Shown one piece after another: positions 40,092 through 49,261 of a DNA stretch of 64,000 bases (its first letter is position 1; every line of letters begins with the position of its first letter). Position numbers and translations under genes: made by a program. A model generated the notes under the pieces. It searched no databases. It saw only the letters and a program-made list of their open reading frames with translations, and had not been told where the DNA came from. Source of the DNA: Pelodictyon phaeoclathratiforme BU-1 (GTDB taxonomy: Bacteria > Bacteroidota > Chlorobiia > Chlorobiales > Chlorobiaceae); the NCBI RefSeq assembly GCF_000020645.1, contig NC_011060.1:1254501-1318500 (forward strand), in the 5' to 3' direction.

Positions 40092-40170
40092 AAGGTGTAT
40101 AAAGCATGCCAGAATAGCTGCCTTTATACACCTTTTGGTGGGATATGGTGCATATATAAAGGAGTTAGGT
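40092..40170 (+). repeat. Array entry point: 13-bp inverted repeat and first GTTAGGT junction
   Basis: A perfect 13-bp inverted repeat (AAGGTGTATAAAG at 40092, its complement ending at 40134) is followed by GTTAGGT at 40164-40170. The following cassette's R'' box (GCCACCTAAC, 41029-41038) is the exact complement of GTTAGGTGGC here, so cleavage between G and T at 40164 defines the left end of cassette 1. Whether the upstream part is an attI-like site or a degenerate attC is open. Confidence 0.6.
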
Positions 40171-40192
40171 GGCATAATAAAAAACAAGACAG

Positions 40193-41020
40193 ATGACTAC
40201 ACAAGAGATATATAAAAGGATAATAAATTCAATTGAATCGGCCATTTCTAATACGACTGGCGAAGTTAGAATTGTCGAAGATTCAATCAACAGAATTCAA
40301 GGATTATCTTGGAATCAAAACGTAAAAGTTCAAGCTGGATTTTGTCATCAAAAGCCATATGCTTTTTTTATAAACCCTGATAACCTTTTTACAAAACAAA
40401 AAACGGAGCTTGGAGATTTTTTATTTGTAATCAAATACATTGATGGGGGTAGGATTATTGACAAAAGAGCTTTATTCTTTCAAGCAAAATACAATAATAG
40501 TGGTAAACAGTTTTCAATAGAATTACATCAATTCCATTTCTACAAACAAATTGATAATATTGAGTTTAAATTTGGAAATTCAGTGTACAGAAACCTTGGT
40601 CTAACTCCAATTATCTGGAAAAACATTTCAGTAGCCAATGAATTTGGTGATTATATTCTGCTAGGTAATACTTTTGCGGTTGATTTGTCAACAAATGAAA
40701 TAGCTTCACAATATGAGCATAAAAAATATGGTCATTTTAACTATGACCTTGATTTAATTTGTGATTGTTGAAATTTCCGTAGGCATCATTACGAAATTTG
40801 TTGTAAGTCTAATAGTCCTCTATTTGATTTCTTAACTCCCTTTGGAAAAGGTAATCAAATATATGGACAATTCGAGTTGTTCATTAATTTAATATATAAA
40901 CGTTTAGGAATGATTCAAGACCCTCCAGAAGAACATGAAGGATTCTGGGAAGAAGGTAGCAAGGGAGGTTTTGGATTAATTGAAATCACAATTAGTAATG
41001 ATGAAAATGTTAAAGGATAA
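40193..41020 (+). pseudogene. Cassette 1 gene, unknown protein interrupted by TGA
   Basis: The frame starting at ATG 40193 runs 192 codons to TGA 40769-40771, then continues open in the same frame for 82 more codons (NFRRHHYEICCKSNS... to IEITISNDENVKG) to TAA at 41018-41020. The whole 275-codon frame fills the cassette exactly up to its attC, so the TGA interrupts one gene. I do not recognise the family; TGA may replace TGG (Trp). Very AT-rich. If the stop is real, a 192-residue product remains. Confidence 0.75.
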
Positions 41021-41031
41021 ATAATTACGCC

Positions 41032-41161
41032 ACCTAACACGCGGTATAGCCAATAAGGGTTTTAGTGGTATGCGAAGGTTTGTAGCCCGCCCCAGCTTTT
41101 CGTGTACTGTGATAGGAAATCGCCCGCAATCCCTTATTGGCCATACCGCCAAACGTTAGCG
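41032..41161 (+). repeat. attC site 1 (130 bp)
   Basis: R'' box ACCTAAC at 41032 and R' box GTTAGCG at 41155. The inner arms GGTATAGCCAATAAGGG (41043-41059) and CCCTTATTGGCCATACC (41131-41147) pair at 16 of 17 positions. Size and layout match integron cassette recombination sites. Confidence 0.88.
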
Positions 41162-41200
41162 GGAATGCTAAATAAACGCACACAATTTAAGACAACTACT

Positions 41201-41897
41201 ATGAATAAAGACCAAATTGAAATTGAATATCAAAATTTTTTTTAAAGAATTTGATATTAATCCGGCAAGTGGAATATTAAGCAGTAACCCAGAATTTAAA
41301 TTTGTAACAATGCCCTTCATTGGAAGCAAATATTACTTGTCTAAAAATAAAATTCTATTTGTTGGAATGGATGTTGGAAAAGACGAAACTCCAGGACGTT
41401 TTCAAGATTTAGCAGAAAGAAATACCAATATTGAATGTGATATCAATTTTAATCCACACATTGCAGGAACTTATTGTTCTGCATTATATCTTTTAAAAAA
41501 CGAGAAAGACTGGCAAAATGTCTGGGATAAATTCATTAAATATGACACTTATTCCCAAGCAACAAAAATCCAGAATCACAAAAATGGAGAAAATCCATTG
41601 TCTTTTGTAGCATTAACAAATCTCCATAAATTTGTAACGATATCGAGAGTAAATCGTTCTGGCAACGAAAATAGGAAATTCCTAAAAAAAGAATTAGAAG
41701 AATCATTGTTATTAAAAGAAATTGAAATCTTAAAACCAAACATAATTTTGTTTCAAGGTAAACTACCTAGCTCTAATAGTCTGAGAGAAATAAGAGAGAA
41801 GAATATTGAAATAATCTTTGCATTTCATCCTTCAAATAGAAAAAAAGCTGGTAGAAATCCACAAATTTATATTCGGACATTTACAGAGATAAAATAA
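41201..41897 (+). pseudogene. Cassette 2 gene, UDG-superfamily-like protein with T8 frameshift
   Basis: ATG 41201 opens MNKDQIEIEYQNFF then meets TAA because of a run of eight T at 41236-41243; with seven T the frame would continue KEFDINPASG into the long open frame that ends at 41897. The protein of about 231 residues has FVGMDVGKDETPGRF, FNPHIAGTYCSAL, KPNIILFQGK and FAFHPSNRKKAG, in the order of uracil-DNA glycosylase superfamily motifs; this assignment is inferred. A TTG at 41217 could start a slightly shorter protein and bypass the lesion. Confidence 0.65.
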
Positions 41898-41904
41898 GCA
41901 CTAC

Positions 41905-42035
41905 TGCTAACAAACGCTATAGCAAATACGGGTATGCGTGTTCGTTGAAACATTTGGAATCTTTACATACATTTGTGCTGGCATACTTTGAGCAGCAATA
42001 TATTTCCGCACTTGCCATAGCGTCAGCCGTTAGCT
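41905..42035 (+). repeat. attC site 2 (131 bp)
   Basis: R'' box TGCTAAC at 41905 and R' box GTTAGCT at 42029. Arms ACGCTATAGCAA (41914-41925) and TTGCCATAGCGT (42012-42023) pair at 11 of 12. The bases before R'' (GCACTACTGCTAAC) are complementary at 11 of 14 positions to the start of cassette 2 (GTTAGCGGGAATGC). Confidence 0.88.
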
Positions 42036-42090
42036 GCAATGGAAACGCTCCGAACAACCGACATCGCAAACACAAACATTTGAGCATTTA

Positions 42091-43197
42091 ATGAACAGAC
42101 AAAACATGAATTCAGAAGCAGAAATTTATCAGGAAGGTAATCCTTGGCAGAAAAAAGTTTATAGGACAATGGCTTCATTCCTTGAAACCAATCCTGAAAT
42201 AAAATCCTTTGGACAATCTGCAAACAGAAACAAATACAAACACCTTTTGACTGTTGAGCAATCACAATTCAATTTTATCACGGAAGACATTCATACAGCA
42301 ACGAAAGAAAGATTTAGCAAACACAAAGCAGGTGACTTGCACCGTATACTGACAAATACTGCTGCTTCTCAACCATACTGTTTTAATCTCATAATTTATC
42401 TTCAACAACATCCTGCGCTAGCAGACAAATTATTTTCAAACCTGTTTGACAAGCAAGTAAGAGTTCATCATCTTGAACCAGAGTTTACTCCAAACTTGTG
42501 CGACAACATTATTGGCTTTGAACGAACAGGTGACGAAAGTATTGGCGACCAAAATCTCAAACTTGGTAGCGGGACAGATTCTGACATTGCAGTTTTCTAC
42601 ACTTACAACAACTACAAGAAAGGTGTGTTACTAATTGAATTCAAATTTATTGAACATGAATTTTCTGTTTGCTCTTCTTATGCAGGTTCAAAAAAGAAAG
42701 AAGGTGAAATACCTGAAGAAAAACAACAAAGATTAGAACGAAATAAAGAGAGACGAGCAATTTGTAATTCCAATAACTTTTATAGCAAGATGGTGGAAAC
42801 AAAAAATTCTCTATGTGGTTACAATAAGTATTTCAATTGGGACTTGACAGCAAAGTCAAAAGTTATTGACGGAGAAAAGATAAAATCAATGTCGGCTTGT
42901 CCTTTCAGCTTTTGACTAAATCAACTTTGGAGAAATATGATTCTTGCGGAGCAAGTCGCATTGTCACGACATTGCGATGAATTTGGTTTTTGGGTTTTCT
43001 CTCCAATTGAAAACGACAATTACTTATGGAAAAATGAAGAAACGGAAAAACAGTTTCGTGAAATTTTAACTCCACAAGGCAACAAACATTTTAAGAAAGT
43101 TCATCTTGAAAATATCTTAGACAAACTTGCCAACATTGTTTCTGATGAGCAAGAAAATAATTGGCTGACAAACTTGGAAACGAAATACAGAATCTAA
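42091..43197 (+). pseudogene. Cassette 3 gene, PGN_0703-type putative restriction endonuclease interrupted by TGA
   Basis: The frame from ATG 42091 runs 274 codons to TGA 42913-42915 (…CPFSF stop) and continues in the same frame as LNQLWRNMILAEQVALSRHCDEFGFWVFSPIEND to TAA at 43195-43197. The two halves together form one protein of about 368 residues resembling the PGN_0703 family. PD-(D/E)xK-like residues are visible in TDSDIAVF and LLIEFKF. The stop removes the last quarter, which holds the conserved NQLWRN helix, so a truncated product is probably inactive. Confidence 0.75.
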
Positions 43198-43255
43198 TGA
43201 GAAAGTTTTCTTCTAACCTGAAACATCACCGAATTGGACGAACAAAACCATATGC

Positions 43256-43386
43256 AGCTAACAGCGGGTTTAAGAAATTGGCGGTTCAGTGATTAAATGA
43301 ACATTCTACCTCGTATCAACATTTGTGCAGGTTGACAGTTTTGTGCTTCGAAATCGCTAACTTCTTAAACCCGCAAACCGTTAGGG
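43256..43386 (+). repeat. attC site 3 (131 bp)
   Basis: R'' box AGCTAAC at 43256 and R' box GTTAGGG at 43380. Arms GCGGGTTTAAGAA (43264-43276) and TTCTTAAACCCGC (43362-43374) are perfectly complementary. ATGCAGCTAAC at the R'' side matches the complement of the cassette 3 start (GTTAGCTGCAAT). The remaining DNA from 43387 to 43513 has no gene. Confidence 0.9.
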
Positions 43387-43513
43387 CTCAAGCGGAGGAG
43401 CAATTGAGACCGTAAGAAGAACATACGTCAATTTTATATTGTGAAATAAGTCATTAAAGTAATTTCAATCGTTTCAATATTGTTTCATAATTTATAGTAA
43501 ATTTTAAATTAAT

Positions 43514-46500
43514 ATGAATTTATCCTGGAAAACAGCACGTGTCTTTATAAGTAGCACATTTAGAGATATGCAGGCTGAGCGTGATTGTTTACGAGATATT
43601 GTATTCCCTCAGCTTGATGACCGATTAATGCAATTAAAGTCACACTTTGTACCAGTTGATTTACGATGGGGAATTGATACAGTGTCAGAATCAGTGCAAG
43701 AAGATAAAGAGGTGAAAGTTTTAAAAGTATGCCTTAATGAAATTAACAGATGTCGCCCATACTTATTAGTTATATTGGGAGATCGTTATGGATGGATTCC
43801 CCCGAGTGATCAAATATCAGCTGTTGTGAACGAAGCAGGATTTGATGTAGATACAAAGGGGAAAAGTGTCACCTCCCTTGAGATAGAATATGCTCTGTTT
43901 TCAAATTCGGAATTGGAGAAGAGGTGCTTCTTCTATTTTCGAAGTGATTTACCTTATGAAAGAATGACTGAAGCAGAGAGAGCTTTTTATTCTGATCAAT
44001 ATAGTAATGAGTCTGCAGGCCGTGAGAATTACAATCGTATTTTGGCTTTAAAAAACCGGATTGAATCTGATCTGCAATTAAAGAAGAGGGTAAGGTATTA
44101 TTCAGTTAAGTGGGAAAATAACCGAATAAGTGGATTAGAATCTTTTGCTAATCAGGTATTGGAAGATTTTTGGAGTGAATTCAAGAAAGACTTTAGTTAT
44201 GAATCTATAGAAACTAAGAGTTCGTGGTACGAAATAGAACGTCAGACAATAGCAGAGTTTATTGAAATCAACTCAAGAGACTTCATTGGTCATAAAGCTG
44301 TCTTAGATAGCATATTAAACTGGTCGTTAAATGAAAATAATAATAAAGAATGGGGGAAATGCATTACAGGTTTTTCTGGTAATGGTAAGAGTGTACTATA
44401 CGCAAAATTGAACACAGAACTTAGTAAAAGGGATTGCCTTATTTTATCACACACGGCTGGTATTAGCATCAGATCAACCAGCGTGATAAATATGCTTGAT
44501 AGGTGGAATGCTGAACTTGAGGGATATTTAAACATCCCAGAAAAACATAATTCCAATGGAATACAAACTTTCGATAATAGAAAAGAACTATTTAGCAGAC
44601 TGTTAGAAGAAGTAGCTATTAAAATTAGAGTAATCTGTATTATTGATGGGCTTGAAAAATTTGAAAGGACACCGATTGCACGGTACCTTAGCTGGTTGCC
44701 TGATGAATGGCCTAAAAATGCAAGATTTATAGCAACTGCTATTGAAGGTGAAGAAACGACAAATCTTTCTAAAATGAGTGGATGCCATACAGAACAGCTA
44801 CCATTAATTACAGAACAGGAATCAACAAAAATCATTCAAAATATATGTGAGCGATATCATAAAAATCTGCATCCTGATATTATAGTATCAATAATCTCAA
44901 AACCATTGTCAGACAGAATAACAGCTGCAAGTAATCCATTATGGATTTCCTTAGTTGTTGAACATTTATTATTACTTGATGAGGATGATTTTGCAGCAAT
45001 AATGAAGTTGCCTGGAACTGCGGATCAGAAGATATTTAGGTATATGTTACAACTAGTTGATGAATTTCCGCCAGATACAGAAGATCTACTACATGTAATA
45101 TTTAATAGATTCTATATGCGATTCGCTGCACGCATAGAAGTTTCATGGATGTCAGAGATGCTTGACTTAATTGCCCTCAGTAGATATGGCCTTCGTGAAA
45201 AAGATATACAAAATATACTTGGCTTGGAAGATGATCCGTCATTTTCCTTAAAGTTTGCACTGGTAAGAAGATACATACGTTCACATATTATTTGGCGGGG
45301 CCAGCAAGGATTAATCGATTTCAGTCATTCACACCTGAAAAGTTATTTAAGAAAAGAGAGGCTTTCAAACATCCAATACAAAAAAGACTTATATAAGAAG
45401 ATTATTGAATATCTGGAAGCTTCGGTGGATGGCGATACCCTTAGACAGACAGAACTGATGTATTTCTATATGCAGATTGATGAACCTGAATTTGCTGCAA
45501 GAGGCATTGCATATTATTGCAATGACATTGACGATAAAGAACTGGACGCTATTAATAAAGTATTTGAGGATGAATTAGCAGCACATAGCGAGGATGAGAC
45601 AAATGAAGCATATGTATGGCTTCAAAAAATGGTTTATTTAGTAGATAAGACTTTCCTCGAAAATAGAACTTTGGAAAAAGAAGTAATTTTTCGGGTTTCA
45701 CTATTTTTAATCAGATTGAGCAGTGTAATACTAGAGAACCTTTCAGAATGGTTGTCAACAAACCTACAACTGGGATTACTGAATGCGATTATCAATATTG
45801 CTGATAATCTGAACAAACAGCAACCGAATCGACAGAATATTCTAAGATTGTTGGAATGTCTCTACGAAGGGGAAGGACGAATATATTTGGAGCAGGAAAG
45901 ATGCAACGAGGCAGCCAGACTATTTGAAAAAAGTGGTGAACTCTTAAACTCTTTACTTACTGATGATGATGAAAATATCAGCTATTTTTATAGTTTGTCT
46001 ATTTCATTGGAACGTTTAGGGGAAACTTATAGTAAACAGGCTAATTATGATCTCGCTCTCGAATACCAGAATAAAGCACTTTCATTACGTGAAAATCTCT
46101 TCAAAACTAATGACAATGATAACCATTTAAAGCATCTTCTTGGAGCATCACACAATCATATTGGAGATATTTACCTGCATAAAGGTGACTTGAGCAAAGC
46201 CATGGAGCATTATCAAAAAGCCTTCGGTTTCAATCTGACGGTTTTTGAAAACAGTGCGGACTACATAAATGCCCATCGACTTGCTGTCACATATGAACGA
46301 ATTGGTGTGACCTGCAATAATCAAAAAAGATATCAGCAGGCTCAAGAGAATTTTGAGAATGCTCTTCAAATACTTAAAAAAGTCAATCAAAACAGACCTC
46401 ACCAGTATGATATCTTATTATCTATATCCAGTGTATATATTAATCTTATTGATATGTTCCTGAGAAATAACGAAATAATTAATGCAAATGAATACAGCCA

Positions 46501-47614
46501 AAATTGTTTTTCTCTATTGGATACTATGATAAAAAGAAAGCCAGATTCTTTTCGGGCTGCATTGCATTTAGCAGGTATTTATCACATAATGGGAAAGAAG
46601 TTATTTACTATCGAACATTATGATTTAGCATTACAATCATATACTGATGGTATCTTTATGTGGAGGCAATTATTAGTATCTAATCCTGCAAATACAAAAA
46701 TACTGTATGCACTATCAGAGGAATATTTGGGAATCTCACAGATCTATAGAAAACAGGGGAGTCTTGATAAGGCCATTGAGAATCTGAATGAATTTTTAGA
46801 AATATTTACTTCTGAAGAAACAAATTTTACTGAAATAGATAACAAGTTAAAAATATCCTCAGCCTACAGACAAATTGCAGAACTTAAAAAATTAATGGGA
46901 GACATTATGGGTTCTATGTCTTTTTCACATCAGGATATTGCATTTTGCAATGAACTTAAGAAAAGTTCAGATAATGAGGAAATAGACAGCAATTTAGTAG
47001 AGAGTTATGATCGATTGGGTGAACTAAATCTGTGTTATAATAAAATAAGTGAATCACTCGAATTTCATAAAAAAGCATATACACTCTGTACAGAGCTACA
47101 TAATCGGCATCCGAAGAATGTTACACTTATTCGTCAACTCGCTGTGTGCTGTGATAATATTTCTGCTGTTTATTTAAGGTCTGGAAATATATCCGAATCC
47201 TTAAATTATTGCGCAAAAGCTAATGAATATTTCTATGAAATCCAGGTTAGTGATACTGACAATACTCAGTATTTACAAGACCTATCGGTAAACTGCGAAA
47301 GACTGGGTAACATTTACAACAACAATGGTGAAAAAGAGAAAGCTCAGAATTTTTATATAGACTCGTTGGAATATGCTAAACGACTATTAAAACTAAAACC
47401 AGATCAACTTGAGTATCTTCGAGATATTCTCATATCCCATTATAATCTTGCAATATTCTATCAGAGCTATAACGATCTCAATAAATCTATGGAATATATT
47501 ATTCAATGTAAAGAAAATCTAGATTCCATGATTGAACAAAATATGACTATTGATTTCCAAAGCCAACAAATACAGCAGCAAATTTACCAGATTCTAATAA
47601 ATAACTTGCAATAA
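43514..47614 (+). CDS. DUF4062/STAND NTPase/TPR protein
   Basis: A 1366-residue protein. DUF4062 covers about 8-170 (RVFISSTFRDMQAERDCLRD; LLVILGDRYGWIPP), a TIR-related alpha/beta domain. A STAND-type NTPase follows with Walker A GFSGNGKS at 286-293 and Walker B VICIIDGLEKF near 375. A winged-helix-like region (about 540-640) leads to a long array of about ten tetratricopeptide repeats (about 780-1345). This is the architecture of signal-transducing NTPases that oligomerise on ligand binding, many of which act in immunity. Very AT-rich, like the cassettes before it. No attC is found behind it. Confidence 0.88.
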   Translation: MNLSWKTARVFISSTFRDMQAERDCLRDIVFPQLDDRLMQLKSHFVPVDLRWGIDTVSESVQEDKEVKVLKVCLNEINRCRPYLLVILGDRYGWIPPSDQISAVVNEAGFDVDTKGKSVTSLEIEYALFSNSELEKRCFFYFRSDLPYERMTEAERAFYSDQYSNESAGRENYNRILALKNRIESDLQLKKRVRYYSVKWENNRISGLESFANQVLEDFWSEFKKDFSYESIETKSSWYEIERQTIAEFIEINSRDFIGHKAVLDSILNWSLNENNNKEWGKCITGFSGNGKSVLYAKLNTELSKRDCLILSHTAGISIRSTSVINMLDRWNAELEGYLNIPEKHNSNGIQTFDNRKELFSRLLEEVAIKIRVICIIDGLEKFERTPIARYLSWLPDEWPKNARFIATAIEGEETTNLSKMSGCHTEQLPLITEQESTKIIQNICERYHKNLHPDIIVSIISKPLSDRITAASNPLWISLVVEHLLLLDEDDFAAIMKLPGTADQKIFRYMLQLVDEFPPDTEDLLHVIFNRFYMRFAARIEVSWMSEMLDLIALSRYGLREKDIQNILGLEDDPSFSLKFALVRRYIRSHIIWRGQQGLIDFSHSHLKSYLRKERLSNIQYKKDLYKKIIEYLEASVDGDTLRQTELMYFYMQIDEPEFAARGIAYYCNDIDDKELDAINKVFEDELAAHSEDETNEAYVWLQKMVYLVDKTFLENRTLEKEVIFRVSLFLIRLSSVILENLSEWLSTNLQLGLLNAIINIADNLNKQQPNRQNILRLLECLYEGEGRIYLEQERCNEAARLFEKSGELLNSLLTDDDENISYFYSLSISLERLGETYSKQANYDLALEYQNKALSLRENLFKTNDNDNHLKHLLGASHNHIGDIYLHKGDLSKAMEHYQKAFGFNLTVFENSADYINAHRLAVTYERIGVTCNNQKRYQQAQENFENALQILKKVNQNRPHQYDILLSISSVYINLIDMFLRNNEIINANEYSQNCFSLLDTMIKRKPDSFRAALHLAGIYHIMGKKLFTIEHYDLALQSYTDGIFMWRQLLVSNPANTKILYALSEEYLGISQIYRKQGSLDKAIENLNEFLEIFTSEETNFTEIDNKLKISSAYRQIAELKKLMGDIMGSMSFSHQDIAFCNELKKSSDNEEIDSNLVESYDRLGELNLCYNKISESLEFHKKAYTLCTELHNRHPKNVTLIRQLAVCCDNISAVYLRSGNISESLNYCAKANEYFYEIQVSDTDNTQYLQDLSVNCERLGNIYNNNGEKEKAQNFYIDSLEYAKRLLKLKPDQLEYLRDILISHYNLAIFYQSYNDLNKSMEYIIQCKENLDSMIEQNMTIDFQSQQIQQQIYQILINNLQ

Positions 47615-47629
47615 CCACAATCAAGAATT

Positions 47630-47735
47630 ATCCTTCTACGATATTAACCAACCAGTATATACATGCCGATTTGACCCAGTCTCGATTCGCCAGTCATGTT
47701 GTATTAATGCAGGAAATAGGTGACGCGGTGCTATA
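47630..47735 (+). repeat. Dispersed degenerate repeat, copy A
   Basis: Reads L-S-F-Y-D-I-N-Q-P-V in one frame, followed by CGATTCGCCAG and TTAATGCAGGAAATAGGTGA, shared with copies near 53470, 55755, 58148 and 62042. It looks like the decayed 3' end of a protein gene carried to several sites. Confidence 0.6.
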
Positions 47736-47845
47736 GAATCACAGTAATTTATTGTTCTTATCGTGTTTTGATTGCAATCGTATATTTTCTTTTTGCAAAA
47801 CGAGTTATTCTACCCAAAGGCTTCCATAACCCTTGCATCTTTCGA

Positions 47846-47974
47846 ATGGATAAAAAAACTCTTTCCGAGCGGGATGTCGAGGATAATAAACAGTTCCTCT
47901 GTGACGGGGTGCAACAGGCGCTTAAGGATGAACTGAAGGCTTGCCTCTCGATAGACAAGAGGGCGAAATCATGA
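47846..47974 (+). CDS. Small ORF upstream of and overlapping rhuM
   Basis: A 42-residue frame starting MDKKTLSERD that ends by 4-bp overlap (ATGA) with rhuM. The first ten residues recall the start of some HsdR proteins, so it may be a relic of one. A diverged second copy with the same overlap stands at 62304, so the arrangement was duplicated; translation is unproven. Confidence 0.35.
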   Translation: MDKKTLSERDVEDNKQFLCDGVQQALKDELKACLSIDKRAKS

Positions 47975-49032
47975 GCGGGAGGAAAAAAACAGGAAAGGAG
48001 CTCTCTATTATCCGCTCTTCGGCGGCTGAATACCTGACCTTTATCGCTGCCAGCGGCACAGGGGGCGTCGATGCGGTTTATGCCGATGAAAATATCTGGC
48101 TTACCCAGAAGATGATGGGGGTGCTCTATGACGTGGCGACTCATACCATAAACTATCACCTGAAAAAAGTTTTTTCAGACAGCGAATTACAGGAGGACTC
48201 AGTTATTCGAAATTTTCGAATAACTGCCCGAGACGGAAAAAACTACAACACCAAACATTACAGTCTTGTCGCTGTCATTGCCGTCGGTTACAAGGTAAAT
48301 TCCGAATGTGCAGTACAATTCCGCAAGTGGGCGACCACTATCATTGAGGAGTTCACCATCAAGGGCTATGCCATGGATGACGAACGCCTGAAAAGCGGTG
48401 GCTCCATCCTTACCGACCAGTATTTTGAAGAGCAGTTGCAGCGCATTCGGGAAATTCGCCTCTCCGAGCGCAAGTTCTATCAGAAGGTCACTGACATCTA
48501 TGCAACCTCCATCGACTACGACGTGACAGCCCAGGCCACCAAGCGCTTTTTCGCCACCGTGCAGAATAAACTGCACTGGGCAATACATGGCCAGACCGCA
48601 GTGGAGGTCATCTTTAACCGGGCAGATGCCGAAAAACAGAATATGGGGCTGACCACATGGAAGGATGCTCCCGGAGGAAAGATCCAGAAGTTCGACGTTG
48701 TGGTCGCAAAGAACTACCTGACCGAACATGAAATAGCACAACTTTCACGGTTGGTTTCGGCATACCTCGATGTTGCAGAGGACATGGCGCTACGCAAGAT
48801 GCCCATGACCATGCAGGACTGGGAAACCCGCCTCAATCGCTTCATCGCAGCGACTGATCGTGAAATTCTTCAGGATCCGGGCAAAGTGACTGCAGAAATT
48901 GCCAAAGCTCATGCCGAAAGTGAGTTTGAAAAGTACCGCATCGTTCAGGACAGGCTATTCGAAAGCGACTTCGACAGAATGGTCAAGGAGATCGAGTCTC
49001 TGCAGAAGCCGAAGGGAGGGGGCGATGAGTAG
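47971..49032 (+). CDS. RhuM family protein
   Basis: A protein of about 353 residues of the RhuM/Rhum-type virulence family. The N-terminal DNA-binding region shows ENIWLTQKMMGVLYDVATHTINYHLKKVF and KHYSLVAVIAVGYKVNSECAVQFRKWA, and the C-terminal part is helical (RFIAATDREILQDPGKVTAEIAKAHAESEFEKYR). The ATG at 47971 is chosen from the RhuM start MSGRKKT; the frame opens at 47941. RhuM genes commonly lie in restriction or mobile islands; their biochemical role is not settled. A broken copy stands at 62429. Confidence 0.85.
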   Translation: MSGRKKTGKELSIIRSSAAEYLTFIAASGTGGVDAVYADENIWLTQKMMGVLYDVATHTINYHLKKVFSDSELQEDSVIRNFRITARDGKNYNTKHYSLVAVIAVGYKVNSECAVQFRKWATTIIEEFTIKGYAMDDERLKSGGSILTDQYFEEQLQRIREIRLSERKFYQKVTDIYATSIDYDVTAQATKRFFATVQNKLHWAIHGQTAVEVIFNRADAEKQNMGLTTWKDAPGGKIQKFDVVVAKNYLTEHEIAQLSRLVSAYLDVAEDMALRKMPMTMQDWETRLNRFIAATDREILQDPGKVTAEIAKAHAESEFEKYRIVQDRLFESDFDRMVKEIESLQKPKGGGDE

Positions 49033-49096
49033 TATATTTATTTTTTGTAAAATGAGTTAGCCATGCATGATTTTGTATGGCGAAATTCAATTATTC

Positions 49097-49119
49097 CCCA
49101 TTAAAATCCGCAAAGAGCA
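49097..49119. repeat. Solo ISL3-type terminal repeat relic
   Basis: CCATTAAAATCCGCAAAGAG closely resembles the right terminal repeat of the intact element at 52344 (CCATTAAAATGCGCGAAGAG). No transposase accompanies it, so it looks like the scar of an earlier insertion. Confidence 0.45.
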
Positions 49120-49261
49120 CTTGGTCTGTAATAAACGCTACAAGGCGTACCCTATCAGTAAGACGCTTCTTTGTTGCGCTTATTCATCGGGCTCTCCGCA
49201 TAATTTAGTGGAATGATGGGATAAAATTGTAGACTGCAGTATTTCAATCCTAACCACCAAG

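Noticed and set aside
40092..40134. 13-bp inverted repeat as a rho-independent terminator of the recombinase gene
   Set aside because: No T-run follows, and its place before the first GTTAGG junction fits a recombination site at least as well.
40769..40771. TGA in cassette 1 as a selenocysteine codon (Cys-rich context C-D-C-stop)
   Set aside because: I see no convincing SECIS-like hairpin directly downstream and no selenoprotein family match; a nonsense change is simpler.
41217..41220. TTG at 41217 as the true start of the cassette 2 gene
   Set aside because: The ATG at 41201 gives a natural N-terminus that joins the same protein if one T is removed; TTG is kept only as a possible bypass.
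43387..47850. DUF4062-STAND gene as a fourth complete cassette
   Set aside because: The expected R'' complement of its left end (…GAGCCCTAAC) and a paired attC are absent after 47614.
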